Shown: piece after piece, positions 5,470 to 13,885 of the stretch
Numbering within the stretch: the first letter of the stretch is position 1
Layout: each line of letters begins with the position of its first letter
Origin: Ignavibacteriales bacterium
Lineage (GTDB): Bacteria; Bacteroidota; Ignavibacteria; Ignavibacteriales; Ignavibacteriaceae
Length of the DNA stretch: 16,949 nucleotides
Assembly (NCBI GenBank): GCA_020061995.1
Contig: JAGUXE010000207.1
Span: 1 to 16,949 of the forward strand
Reading direction: 5' to 3'
Program-made: the position numbers and the translations under genes
Notes under the pieces: model-generated
What the model was told of the DNA's origin: nothing
The model's input: only the letters and a program-made list of their open reading frames with translations
The model's database searches: none

Positions 5470-8400
5470 TGGTTTGGGCTTTCGATTTTCTTTTGAAATT
5501 TTTCTTTCAACGAATCAACCGTGTCGTAGACTACAGGAACTAAATAAACTGTCAATATCAATGAGGAGAGTAATCCGCCGATAATTACCCAAGCTAAACC
5601 ATTCTTCCATTCTGCGGCTGTACCCGTTGCAAGTGCTATAGGCAGCATACCGAATACCATTGAAAGTGTTGTCATCAGTATCGGACGCATTCGTCCTTTG
5701 CCTGCAAGAATCAATGCTTCTTTATAATGTGTCCCTTTTGCTTTTAATTGATTGGTGTAATCAACAATAAGTATTGCATTCTTAACAACTAATCCCATCA
5801 ACATAATTAAACCAAGTAATGCGAATAAACTTATATGATTTAAAGATAAATTCAACGCTAAGAACGCACCAATAACTGCTACTGGTATTGAAAATATTAC
5901 AACGAATGGATAGATATAACTATCATACAATGCAACCATAATAAGGTAAATAAGAATAAAGGAAATAAACAGAACCGACCCCATAGCACTGAAACTATCT
6001 TGCTGTCTTTTAATATCACCCTCCCAACTCATTTGTATTCCTGTGGGGAAAGGATTATTAGCGACATAAGCAATAACATCATCGGCAACAGTGCCCGACG
6101 GTCTTCCTAATGCGTCGGCGGTAAGAGTGACTGCTGGTTGTCTGTCCTTTCTTTCAAGCAACGAAGGTGAATTATCCTGTTCAACGGAAGCAAATTGCGA
6201 TACCTCAATGGGTAAGCCCATCGGGTTTATGATGGTAAGATTTTGTACATCTTCAAAATTTCTGCGGTTGAATTCATTCAAATAAATCCGCACTGGATAT
6301 TCAATTCCTTCCGAAGAAAATGTTGCATCATCATTCCCGGTGAAAGCAGTTCTTAAGTTCAAACCTACATAGGCAGTTGATAAACCTAATCTCTGCATTT
6401 TGTCTTTATCGGGAACAACTATAAATTCCGGGCTCCCGGCTTCTACAGATAATCTAACATTATCCGCTCCGGGAATATTTTCAATAACAGATTTCAATTC
6501 GCTTGCAGATTTCATCACTTGATTTGAGTTAGCGCCACTTAGTGTTAATTCAATTGGTGCAGAACGAGGAACTAAACCGAGAGCCATCATCGAATAATTG
6601 ATTCCTGGAAATTCAGATTTCAATTCTTCTCTGAGTTTTCTCATAAATTTTTGAGTTGGGATTTTTTTTAGATTATTCTCTGCTAATTCATCCTTCGTGA
6701 TTCGTACTTGAATTGTAAATTCTGTTTTGTTTGCTGAACCAACCCCCAAACTACCCATTCCTGTGCTTGGACCTCCAATGTTGCTGAATACAGTTAACAC
6801 TTCCGGTTGCTGAAGTATGTATGTCTCAATTTGCTGTGCAATTAAATGATTCTGTTGGATGGAAGTGAATTTGTCAAACTCTAAAGTTAATCTGAATTTG
6901 CCCTGATCTCCGGTTGCGATAAGTTCTTTTCCAATTATTCCCTGACTTGTAACAATTAGTGTCAATGCGAAAAGCAGAATGACAATTCCTGAAAAAATTA
7001 TTTTATGTTTTAAAACCCACTCCAATTGTTTTCCATACCATTCGATAAATCGGTCTAACTGATGTTCAAACCAAAGCAAAAAGCGGTTGAAGAAATTTGT
7101 AGGTTGTAAATTCTCTTTCCTACCAATTCGTGAAGCTATCCAAGGGGTTAAGGTAAATCCGACTAACAAACTTGTTAGAGTAGATGTTACAACAACAATC
7201 GAAAATTGTTTGAGCATGTCGGCAACAAACAATTGTAAAAATAAAATTGGTAAAAACACTACGACATCAACAAGTGTAATTGACAAAGCTGAAAAACCAA
7301 TTTCCATTCTACCATCAAAAGCCGCTTTGCGTTTTTCCTTTCCCATATCTAAATGGCGCTGGATATTTTCAAGCACAACTGTAGAATCATCAACTAAAAT
7401 TCCGATGATTAAAGACATCGCAAGAAGTGTCATTAAATTTAATGTGTAACCTAAAAACCACATTACAGCGAAACCGGTAATCAATGAAGTTGGAATAGCA
7501 ATAATAACAATTAGTGAATTTCTGAAACTTCGCAGAAAAAGAAGCATTACTAACGAAACTAATATTACAGCTAAAATTAAATCGTACACAACTGAATTAA
7601 CGGCAGCGATGGTAGTGTCGGTGTTATCATCGGCTATAACAAATTTCACATTAGAAGCAGCAGTTTGATTTTCGATTGTCTTAAGTTTTTCGCGAACTAA
7701 TCTTGAAACATCAACTGCATTCGCATCCCCTTGTTTTTTCAGCATAAGCCCAATGCCGTTTTTTCCATTGTATCGACTGTAGGAAGTTATTTCCTTCACA
7801 CCATCAACTACATCGGAAACATCTTTAACATAAACCGGGCTGCCTTGAATAGGCATAACAATCTGCACATTTTTAATTGCATCTATTGTTGTGAATTTAC
7901 CTGTTAGCCTAACTGAATTGCTCTCATGTTCGGTTTGAACTTTTCCCGCTGGCAAATCCAATCCTGAACGGTTGATTGCTTCCACAACCTGGTTCAATGA
8001 AACCTTATAAAGCTTTAATTTATCATTATCCACTTTTACTTGAATTTCTCTTTCTTCACCACCTAAAATTGTAATCTCTGCGACACCTTTTAACTGTTGG
8101 ATCTGAGGCAGATAATCATCTTTCAATTTTTGATAAAATTCAGTTGAAGAGAAATTACTTGTCGCACTAATCGACATCATTGGAAGATCGTTCGGAGAGA
8201 CTTTTGTCATTACCGGACTGAAAATATCCGCCGGTAAATCATTGCGAACATTGTCAATCAAGCGTTGTGCATCTTGCATTGCTTTATCCACATCTGTTCC
8301 ATATTTCAAATTTGATATGATGATTGAAGCATTTGGCAAGGACTTTGTAACGAGATAATCAACCCCTTCTAAGTTTGATAGAGCATCCTCTATTTTTCTC

Positions 8401-8591
8401 GATACCGCAGTTTCAACTTCCCCCGGATCTGCGCCTGGATAGATAGTTTTAATAACTATCACAGGTTGATTAAAGTCGGGCATCAACTCATAACTTAAAT
8501 TGTTATAACCGATTATTCCCAATAATGTAAACACACCGAAGAGTACAATTATCAGTGATGGGCGTTTGATTGATATTTCTGTTAAGTTCAT
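5466..8591 (-). CDS. RND efflux pump inner-membrane transporter, HAE type (AcrB-like)
   Basis: At 1041 residues this is full length for the family. It has the twelve-helix, two-large-periplasmic-loop plan: TM1 at residues 11-30, first loop to about 330, TM2-6 at about 331-490, TM7 around 530-550, second loop, and TM8-12 at the C-terminus. Proton-relay residues are present: the tandem Asp401-Asp402 in 'IIGILVDDSTVVLENI' (TM4) and the Lys of 'GLVVKNAILIVDYTNQ' (TM10). The VDD motif is that of HAE (drug/hydrophobe) pumps, not of heavy-metal HME pumps. It exports substrates from the periplasm or inner leaflet through the adaptor and TolC-type channel encoded just upstream. A 77-nt gap separates it from the adaptor gene. 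The gene looks intact. Confidence 0.95.
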   Translation of the reverse strand: MNLTEISIKRPSLIIVLFGVFTLLGIIGYNNLSYELMPDFNQPVIVIKTIYPGADPGEVETAVSRKIEDALSNLEGVDYLVTKSLPNASIIISNLKYGTDVDKAMQDAQRLIDNVRNDLPADIFSPVMTKVSPNDLPMMSISATSNFSSTEFYQKLKDDYLPQIQQLKGVAEITILGGEEREIQVKVDNDKLKLYKVSLNQVVEAINRSGLDLPAGKVQTEHESNSVRLTGKFTTIDAIKNVQIVMPIQGSPVYVKDVSDVVDGVKEITSYSRYNGKNGIGLMLKKQGDANAVDVSRLVREKLKTIENQTAASNVKFVIADDNTDTTIAAVNSVVYDLILAVILVSLVMLLFLRSFRNSLIVIIAIPTSLITGFAVMWFLGYTLNLMTLLAMSLIIGILVDDSTVVLENIQRHLDMGKEKRKAAFDGRMEIGFSALSITLVDVVVFLPILFLQLFVADMLKQFSIVVVTSTLTSLLVGFTLTPWIASRIGRKENLQPTNFFNRFLLWFEHQLDRFIEWYGKQLEWVLKHKIIFSGIVILLFALTLIVTSQGIIGKELIATGDQGKFRLTLEFDKFTSIQQNHLIAQQIETYILQQPEVLTVFSNIGGPSTGMGSLGVGSANKTEFTIQVRITKDELAENNLKKIPTQKFMRKLREELKSEFPGINYSMMALGLVPRSAPIELTLSGANSNQVMKSASELKSVIENIPGADNVRLSVEAGSPEFIVVPDKDKMQRLGLSTAYVGLNLRTAFTGNDDATFSSEGIEYPVRIYLNEFNRRNFEDVQNLTIINPMGLPIEVSQFASVEQDNSPSLLERKDRQPAVTLTADALGRPSGTVADDVIAYVANNPFPTGIQMSWEGDIKRQQDSFSAMGSVLFISFILIYLIMVALYDSYIYPFVVIFSIPVAVIGAFLALNLSLNHISLFALLGLIMLMGLVVKNAILIVDYTNQLKAKGTHYKEALILAGKGRMRPILMTTLSMVFGMLPIALATGTAAEWKNGLAWVIIGGLLSSLILTVYLVPVVYDTVDSLKEKFQKKIESPNQ

Positions 8592-8668
8592 TTTATTCTA
8601 TTTCATTTAATTTTTTAGAAAGGCATATTTTGTGCTGAATTAAAGTTGGGGAAGATGTTTTTGGCATT

Positions 8669-9745
8669 CTAATTTTTCTCAACCAAAACATTTGCGCCGT
8701 CATAAAGATTTATAAATCCATCCGTAACAATTATATCTCCATCACTCAATCCGCTTGATACTACAACTTTATTTTTAACTCTTCTCGCAATAGTAATATA
8801 CTGCAATGTGGCTTTCCCGTTTTTAACTAAAAAGACTTGCGGTTGTTTTGAAGATCCAACGACCACCGACGCAGATATCGTAATACCTTTCTCCTTCATT
8901 TCATTTATTTGGTTAACCTTTCCAAACATACCCGATTTTATTTTTGAATCACTTGTATTGATTACGATAAAATGAATCGGAAAACTATTCCCCATATTTG
9001 CTTTGCTTCCTATCATGTTTATTCTACTGCTTAGAATTAATTCGGGATATGAATCAACAGTGATTTCGCATGAATTATTAATTTGGAATTTGCTCAGATC
9101 ATTTTCAGAAACATTAACCGAAAATCTTAATTTAGAAATATCTGTAATTTGAAGCAGTGGAATACCCGGCGCGGCAAACGCACCTTCTTCAGTCAGTTTA
9201 GCTGTAACAATACCGCTGAACGGTGCTTTGATTATTGATTTATTTAACTGCTCGAGTAATGTTGCTTTTTGCACATTTGCAGATTTCAAACCAAGTTTTG
9301 CTTTTTCCAATTGAACACCCTGAATAGCATCTGCGCTTGCTAAGATGATAAAGCGATCTACATCTGCTTCCAATCCTTCAATTTGTACCTCAATATTTTG
9401 AAGCTGCAGTTTCAACAATGAATTATCTAATTGAATTAATGCTTCTCCTATACGTACGTAACTTCCAAGATCAACAAGCATCTTGTTAACCTTGCCTTGT
9501 ATTTCTGAACTTATTTTTGTCTCCTTGTTCGGTTCAAATGTCCCAGAAAAGGAAGATTCGATATTCACATTATCATATTTTACAGTATCCGCTTTAACAT
9601 TCACAGGCTGTTCTTTATCGTGCCGATAAATTCTTTCTTCAGAGATTTCCTTATTGCTCATCAGTTTAATTATTACAATGGCAATCAGGACAATTGCTAA
9701 CAGTGAGAGAAGAATTTTTTTTCTATTTATATTTTTCATATTCAT
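8669..9745 (-). CDS. RND periplasmic adaptor (membrane-fusion protein, HlyD/AcrA family)
   Basis: The protein has 358 residues. A single N-terminal membrane anchor (residues 10-28) is followed by two half-lipoyl motifs, 'ISSEIQGKVNKMLVDLGSYVRIGEALIQLD' at 78-107 and 'IIKAPFSGIVTAKLTEEGAFAAPG' at 171-194. Between them lies a short helical hairpin (about 108-168). Beta-barrel and membrane-proximal domains follow to 'GLSDGDIIVTDGFINLYDGANV' at the C-terminus. It bridges the inner-membrane pump and the outer-membrane channel. The short coiled coil matches many FCB-group adaptors. It starts 18 nt after the stop of the TolC-type gene, so both lie on one message. An alternative ATG two codons in would give nearly the same protein. 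Confidence 0.93.
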   Translation of the reverse strand: MNMKNINRKKILLSLLAIVLIAIVIIKLMSNKEISEERIYRHDKEQPVNVKADTVKYDNVNIESSFSGTFEPNKETKISSEIQGKVNKMLVDLGSYVRIGEALIQLDNSLLKLQLQNIEVQIEGLEADVDRFIILASADAIQGVQLEKAKLGLKSANVQKATLLEQLNKSIIKAPFSGIVTAKLTEEGAFAAPGIPLLQITDISKLRFSVNVSENDLSKFQINNSCEITVDSYPELILSSRINMIGSKANMGNSFPIHFIVINTSDSKIKSGMFGKVNQINEMKEKGITISASVVVGSSKQPQVFLVKNGKATLQYITIARRVKNKVVVSSGLSDGDIIVTDGFINLYDGANVLVEKN

Positions 9746-9763
9746 CTTAATTTTAATTTATAT

Positions 9764-11095
9764 TTAATTATTTCTGATTGAACTTATATTTCCGGTTAGT
9801 TTTTTCAGTTCTAAATCTGCTTTAAGAAAATCAACAATAGAGTTTAGATATGATTGTTGAGCCTCACGCAAAGCGTTATCTGCCAGCAATACGTCTGTTA
9901 AGTTTGCAGTTCCTTGTTTTTGTTGAAGTACAGTTTGCTGATAGATGGTTTGTGCAAGTTTAATTTGTTCTTCTATTGTCGGCACAGAATTTTGCGCAAT
10001 AGTTCGTTGTAATTTTGCATTATCGATTTGCATTTTATTTTGCTCTATTAGCAAAGTTGTTTGCAATTCATTGTTTTGCAGTTCGATTGTTTTCTGATTG
10101 ATCTTCCGGTGTGTTATTGTTCCATTAAATAGCGGAAAAGAAAATTGTACTCCTACAAATCCAATCGGAAAGAATTTCAAAAAATCATTTGGCTGTTTGT
10201 CATAACCAAAACCGGTTGTGCCATAAGTTCCAATGAGAGAAAGTGATGGGAGTCGAGAATATTTTAACGTGCTGAGTTCACTTGATATTAGTTTGTGTTG
10301 TGTAGTTACCAAACGAATATCTATTGTTGAAGAATTGATATACTCAAACGGATTTTGATATTCGATGTTTGTATCAACCGTCAGATTTTCTTCGATGGAA
10401 ATCCCCATCGCAAATTTAAGCGCATTTAAAACCTGCTCATATTTACTCTTTATATTTTCTTTTTGTGTTGCTAATTGAGTTACTTGCAATTGAACTTTGC
10501 TGACATCAGTTCCCTTTGCCAAAAGATGTTCATTTAATAATTTAATGTTTTCCAGCAGAAATGTTGCATTAGAAAGATTACCATCGATGAACGCCAATTG
10601 ATGATGTAGAATTTGAGCGTTGAAAAAAAGATTTGAAATTTCAAAAAAAACTTGCTCTTCAGTTTTATGATACTGCAGTTCCGATAGTTCAGACGCAATT
10701 TTTGTCGTTTGAATCGCTCCATAAATATTCGGATTGTAAAGTGGCATCGTAAATTGTAATGTAGTATTGATATTGTGTGGAACACCAAACTGTGCTTCTT
10801 TAAATTTTCCTTCTTGACCGCCAAATACAGATAAGGGCATCAATTGATAAGGAAGGTTTGTAAAGTATTTGTAGTCGGCATTCAAATTGATTTTGGGAAT
10901 CAGATTCGCTACAGCCTCTTTTTCTCTCTGCTCTGCCAAAGCTATATTATTTTTATTCATTTGCAGATTTATATTGCGAACCTGCGCCGTATCAATGCAC
11001 TGCTTAAGCGTCCATACTTGTGCATTCATCGTTTGACCTGCGAACAAAATCAGTAGCAGAAAAAATAATTGTTTGTTATTGTTAATTATGTTCAT
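9764..11095 (-). CDS. TolC-family outer-membrane efflux channel (OEP)
   Basis: The protein has 443 residues, normal for the family. A signal peptide ends near residue 25 ('..GQTMNAQ'), followed by 'WTLKQCIDTAQVRNINLQ', the usual opening helix of OEP proteins. Two repeats of long helices and short beta strands follow: the first strand region is near residues 85-115 ('NTTLQFTMPLYNP'), and the matching one near 285-320 ('FVGVQFSFPLFNG'). The C-terminal helix has 'QGTANLTDVLLADNALREAQQSYLNSIVDFLKADLELKKLTG', a family signature. It forms the exit duct for the RND pump. It begins 15 nt after the stop of the lipoprotein gene and ends 18 nt before the adaptor, clearly one operon. Confidence 0.93.
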   Translation of the reverse strand: MNIINNNKQLFFLLLILFAGQTMNAQVWTLKQCIDTAQVRNINLQMNKNNIALAEQREKEAVANLIPKINLNADYKYFTNLPYQLMPLSVFGGQEGKFKEAQFGVPHNINTTLQFTMPLYNPNIYGAIQTTKIASELSELQYHKTEEQVFFEISNLFFNAQILHHQLAFIDGNLSNATFLLENIKLLNEHLLAKGTDVSKVQLQVTQLATQKENIKSKYEQVLNALKFAMGISIEENLTVDTNIEYQNPFEYINSSTIDIRLVTTQHKLISSELSTLKYSRLPSLSLIGTYGTTGFGYDKQPNDFLKFFPIGFVGVQFSFPLFNGTITHRKINQKTIELQNNELQTTLLIEQNKMQIDNAKLQRTIAQNSVPTIEEQIKLAQTIYQQTVLQQKQGTANLTDVLLADNALREAQQSYLNSIVDFLKADLELKKLTGNISSIRNN

Positions 11096-11110
11096 AATCG
11101 TGATGTTTTT

Positions 11111-11575
11111 TCATTGGAAATATTTATTAAATGTCGAAAATGATTCTCTGATCTGCTCAAAATGCTTTGTGCTTTCAGCATCATCTTGGGCAGAAGCAAG
11201 TTCTTTCACTAAATCCATATATGGAAGAAGCCATTTATGAAGCTCTTCATGAGCTTTACCTTCCATTGTACATGAAGATGTAAGAAGATCAATGTTCGTC
11301 TGCAGTTTCTGGGCGATTGATTTATAATTCTTTTGCTCAGCAAAAACGAATCTATTTACATCATTTTCCATGTTGCGTATAATCAAAAGCATCTCACTGA
11401 CAACTTTCCATTTATCGCCATCATTAAATTCAATTGATTCAAATTTAGCATCGTGTTGATGTTCTTTATGAGTTGTCATATTTACTTGTTCTTTGTTCTT
11501 TTCTTCGGAATTATTTCCGCAGCCAAATATCAATAGACTGAAAACAATTAAGGAAGCAGCCACTGTTTTATTCAT
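11111..11575 (-). CDS. His-rich helical lipoprotein of the efflux operon
   Basis: The protein has 154 residues. A lipoprotein signal has its lipidated Cys at residue 19 ('LLIFGCG'). A short linker with His36, His39 and His41 ('THKEHQHD') follows, and then a predominantly helical domain. The segment 'LTSSCTMEGKAHEELHKWL' holds Cys102, Met104, His109 and His113, spaced like a soft-metal site on one helix; that reading is inference. The protein is probably tethered in the periplasm. Its place directly ahead of the TolC-type gene suggests an accessory sensor, chaperone or periplasmic binder for the pump. I recognise no named family with certainty. Confidence 0.75.
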   Translation of the reverse strand: MNKTVAASLIVFSLLIFGCGNNSEEKNKEQVNMTTHKEHQHDAKFESIEFNDGDKWKVVSEMLLIIRNMENDVNRFVFAEQKNYKSIAQKLQTNIDLLTSSCTMEGKAHEELHKWLLPYMDLVKELASAQDDAESTKHFEQIRESFSTFNKYFQ

Positions 11576-11601
11576 ATAAATTTTCTCCAGCTAGTATTGG
11601 T

Positions 11602-12003
11602 TTATATGTTTACAATTGTTTTTCTTCTTGTAATCATGAAATAAGAAATAGTTGTGAATAGGAGCGTAACAGAAATTCTAAAAATTAATGCGCCTACCGT
11701 TTTTGTTTCATAATCGCCACCTGCGTTTATGTGATAGAACAGACCAAGCAAAGTAATTATTAAAATTATAACAGACGTACCCAATAAATTTGTTGTCCAT
11801 TTTTTTGATAGTGCAAATCCATAAGCGGATAGTAGATAAATGATGCTTGCTAAAAAGTTTGCCCAGACAACAAACAAAACATAATTCCCTTCCTTCTCTC
11901 TCATCCCAAACCAATCGAAGATAACCGAGGCGCTGAGGAAGAGTGTCAGTAGCCCGAAGCCTGCTATGATCGTTGATAATATATATCTTAGTCCATTTTT
12001 CAT
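11602..12003 (-). CDS. Four-helix integral membrane protein, unknown
   Basis: The protein has 133 residues with four predicted membrane spans at about residues 8-30, 41-63, 70-91 and 104-125, and a basic tail (RRKT). No catalytic or metal-binding motif stands out; one His (91) lies at the end of span three. It is the first gene downstream of the paired palindromes and thus the likely first gene of the efflux message. It sits 26 nt upstream of the His-rich lipoprotein. Its role is unknown. Similar small four-span proteins often accompany envelope-stress and metal-resistance operons, but no family assignment is made. Confidence 0.75.
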   Translation of the reverse strand: MKNGLRYILSTIIAGFGLLTLFLSASVIFDWFGMREKEGNYVLFVVWANFLASIIYLLSAYGFALSKKWTTNLLGTSVIILIITLLGLFYHINAGGDYETKTVGALIFRISVTLLFTTISYFMITRRKTIVNI

Positions 12004-12096
12004 TGTTTGCTTTCTTTTGAGAAATAATTATTTTTTCGACAATTCAAATATTTTCATTTTTTTTCGTGAAGTCCAATTTTGACTAACTGTAATTCT

Positions 12097-12134
12097 TAAT
12101 GGGCATTATGATTCATTAAAACAATGGGCATTGT
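12097..12134. promoter_or_regulatory. Paired palindromic operator-like sites
   Basis: TAATGGGCATTA (12097-12108) and ACAATGGGCATTGT (12121-12134) share the core AATGGGCATT and are each near-perfect palindromes around a GG/CC centre, with arms of 5 and 6 bp. Their centres are 25 bp apart, roughly two and a half helical turns. They lie 94-131 nt upstream of the start at 12003 and downstream of the sensor gene, in the only sizeable gap inside the efflux cluster. A dimeric repressor or activator binding pair controlling the pump genes is the simplest reading. The regulator is not identified. Confidence 0.5.
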
Positions 12135-12153
12135 TAATCCGTGTAAAAATATC

Positions 12154-12175
12154 TTGACTTGATGTGTTGAGTCAA
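12154..12175 (-). terminator. Weak hairpin terminator after the sensor gene
   Basis: TTGACT (12154-12159) and AGTCAA (12170-12175) form a 6-bp stem with a 10-nt loop, beginning 5 nt after the stop of the leftward sensor gene. On the minus strand it is followed by GATATTTTT, a short U-tract. It probably separates the sigma/anti-sigma/sensor message from the efflux message. Its strength is likely low. Confidence 0.4.
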
Positions 12176-12180
12176 ATAGC

Positions 12181-12666
12181 TTACTCAACCATACCTCCAA
12201 GCCCGTGTTTTTTTTGTTGCATTGGAAATTGAACTGAAACTATTTTGTAAAACTTTTCAATTTGTTCGGGTGTCAACACTTCTTTGAATTTATAAAAATG
12301 TTGAACAATCCATCTTTGCGTTTCAAGTTGAAGGGTACTGAACTGCTGAAGAATATTTTCTAACTTTTGAGTGTCGGTTGTTGGTGTCTGCCATATTTCA
12401 AATAGCATTTCATTGCGGAGAGAATTAAACCTTGCATCAAGTGTATCTAGCCTAAAATGGAACTCTTTCATAAACATTCCGAATTGCTTGACTTGTTCCG
12501 TAGATAGTTTCAATTCTTCTTTCATTACTACAAGTCTTTTTTCTCTTATTTCACTCATAGATAAACTATTTCCCGAATTCCATTTTAAGTAAATAATCGT
12601 TCCAAGCGATGAAAGATTTATTAGTGTAATTAAAGCAATAATGTAGAACGTATATTTTTTCTTCAT
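12181..12666 (-). CDS. Periplasmic heavy-metal/stress sensor, CnrX/Spy-CpxP-like
   Basis: The protein has 161 residues. An uncleaved N-terminal anchor (about residues 6-27) holds a helical periplasmic domain with two LTxxQ-type motifs, 'LSTEQ' (54-58) and 'LTPEQ' (131-135), the mark of the Spy/CpxP/ZraP fold. Family members bind metals or unfolded proteins. The CnrX subgroup pairs with an anti-sigma factor to sense metal. Candidate ligands include His70, Met64, Met66 and the C-terminal His154, but the CnrX site itself cannot be confirmed by eye. It overlaps the anti-sigma gene by 4 nt (ATGA), so the two are coupled. This supports a joint sensor and anti-sigma unit. Confidence 0.8.
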   Translation of the reverse strand: MKKKYTFYIIALITLINLSSLGTIIYLKWNSGNSLSMSEIREKRLVVMKEELKLSTEQVKQFGMFMKEFHFRLDTLDARFNSLRNEMLFEIWQTPTTDTQKLENILQQFSTLQLETQRWIVQHFYKFKEVLTPEQIEKFYKIVSVQFPMQQKKHGLGGMVE

Positions 12667-13151
12667 TTCGAACCTCTTCCCAAATTTCCAGTTACCAAAA
12701 TCTCTTTTGCGAGACTTCCAGGCGGCACGGCCTCAAAGTAGCTCAATCCAAAATCATCACTGATATTTTCAATTTGAGCGACAGAATTTATTGATGTGAA
12801 ACTTTGTAAACTTATTATGTAGCCAAATCTCGATCCGATAAAAATTGATACTGCGATCATACCAATCTTTATTGCGGATTCAAACAACAGTTTGGCATCA
12901 ACCAGCTTATTTATGAAAAGAGGTCGCACGGTTTCTTTTTCCAACCTATTTTTTAATTCATACCAAAGCTTAGGTGATGGAATAGGTTGTTCAAAATTAC
13001 TTTCCTGACCCCAGATTTCCGAAACTTCACGAAATAGCTTTTTACAATGTGCACATTCATTTAAGTGCTGATCTATCGCTGATTTATCACTCGCAGATAA
13101 ATCACCGTCAAAATAAAGCAGAAATTTTTTTTGAATTTTATTGTGATTCAT
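12663..13151 (-). CDS. Zinc-finger anti-sigma factor (zf-HC2) with one membrane span
   Basis: The protein has 162 residues from the ATG at 13151, chosen because AAAGGTAAAG lies just upstream; an in-frame ATG at 13181 would add ten residues. The cytosolic N-terminus carries the ZAS motif His29-x3-Cys33-x2-Cys36 ('HLNECAHC'), preceded by 'LLYFDGDLSASDKSAID'. A membrane span follows at about 95-115 and then a periplasmic tail of ~45 residues. It should hold the adjacent ECF sigma factor inactive until a periplasmic signal arrives. The 4-nt overlap with the Spy/CnrX-like gene couples it to the sensor. Confidence 0.88.
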   Translation of the reverse strand: MNHNKIQKKFLLYFDGDLSASDKSAIDQHLNECAHCKKLFREVSEIWGQESNFEQPIPSPKLWYELKNRLEKETVRPLFINKLVDAKLLFESAIKIGMIAVSIFIGSRFGYIISLQSFTSINSVAQIENISDDFGLSYFEAVPPGSLAKEILVTGNLGRGSK

Positions 13152-13203
13152 AACTTTACCTTTTCTAATATGATAAGACAATTAGGAAACATATTTCCTG
13201 CGG

Positions 13204-13770
13204 TCATTGGAATATTTTTTTGTAGTTAATTAATTTTATTGATAGACTTTGTTTTGCACGAACTAGAAGCGATTCGACAGATGAATTACTAATTCCCATT
13301 ACTTTTGATATTTCTTTATATGACAGCTCTTCATAGCGGGATAAAATTATTGCAGTCTTTTGCTTAGTCGGAAGGGAATTAATTGCTTTCTGGACTATTT
13401 GCTGTATTTCCGCTTTTTCCAAATTTGTCTCTGGTGTCATATCATCAACAGCCATTTCAGTTTCCCCTTTTTCGTCTTCCCAAAAATTTAGTGATAAAAA
13501 GTTGATAGTCTTTTTTCTTCTAGATTTGTTGATGCAAACGTTTACGGCGATACGGTAAATCCAAGTTGATAGCTTAGAATCTTCTCGGAAAGAAGTGATT
13601 GAATTGAATAATTTTATGAATACATCTTGAATCGCATCCTCAGCATCTTCTTTATTCGTCGTCATTCGAAAACAGACGCTATAAACCATTCGAGCATATT
13701 GATCATAAACATATTTGTATATGAACTCATCGCCGTTTTTAAGGTGTTCAACTAATTGTTTTTCATCCAT
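13204..13770 (-). CDS. ECF-type RNA polymerase sigma factor (RpoE-like)
   Basis: The protein has 188 residues, typical for the group. Region 2 spans about residues 22-88 ('YDQYARMVYSVCFRMTTNKEDAEDAIQDVFIKLF' then 'KLSTWIYRIAVNVCINKSRR'). Region 4 spans about 122-180 ('INSLPTKQKTAIILSRYEELSYKEISKVMGISNSSVESLLVRAKQSL'), with the helix-turn-helix that reads the -35 element. A short acidic linker joins them. It directs polymerase to envelope-response promoters, here presumably the efflux genes and itself. It lies 52 nt upstream of its anti-sigma gene and 115 nt downstream of the TonB receptor. The start ATG at 13770 has no strong ribosome-binding site, as is common in this group of bacteria. Confidence 0.93.
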   Translation of the reverse strand: MDEKQLVEHLKNGDEFIYKYVYDQYARMVYSVCFRMTTNKEDAEDAIQDVFIKLFNSITSFREDSKLSTWIYRIAVNVCINKSRRKKTINFLSLNFWEDEKGETEMAVDDMTPETNLEKAEIQQIVQKAINSLPTKQKTAIILSRYEELSYKEISKVMGISNSSVESLLVRAKQSLSIKLINYKKIFQ

Positions 13771-13885
13771 TAATTCAATATCCGAAATTCCGGTATAATC
13801 ATCTGCAAAATTTTAGTTTTACTTCGTACTTTTGAAGAAATATAAGCTAATATCGAACACAAAATTGCAACTCCATTAATTTTTT

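Noticed and set aside
7087..7449. Plus-strand 120-codon ORF inside the RND gene
   Set aside because: It is antisense to a highly conserved membrane-transporter coding region, so a shadow frame.
5466..8591. Assignment as a CusA/CzcA heavy-metal pump
   Set aside because: The TM4 motif is the HAE-type VDD. I see no HME signature, so metal export is not claimed.
10534..11056. Alternative frames inside the TolC-type gene on both strands
   Set aside because: They lie wholly within an intact, well-conserved gene and have no domains of their own.
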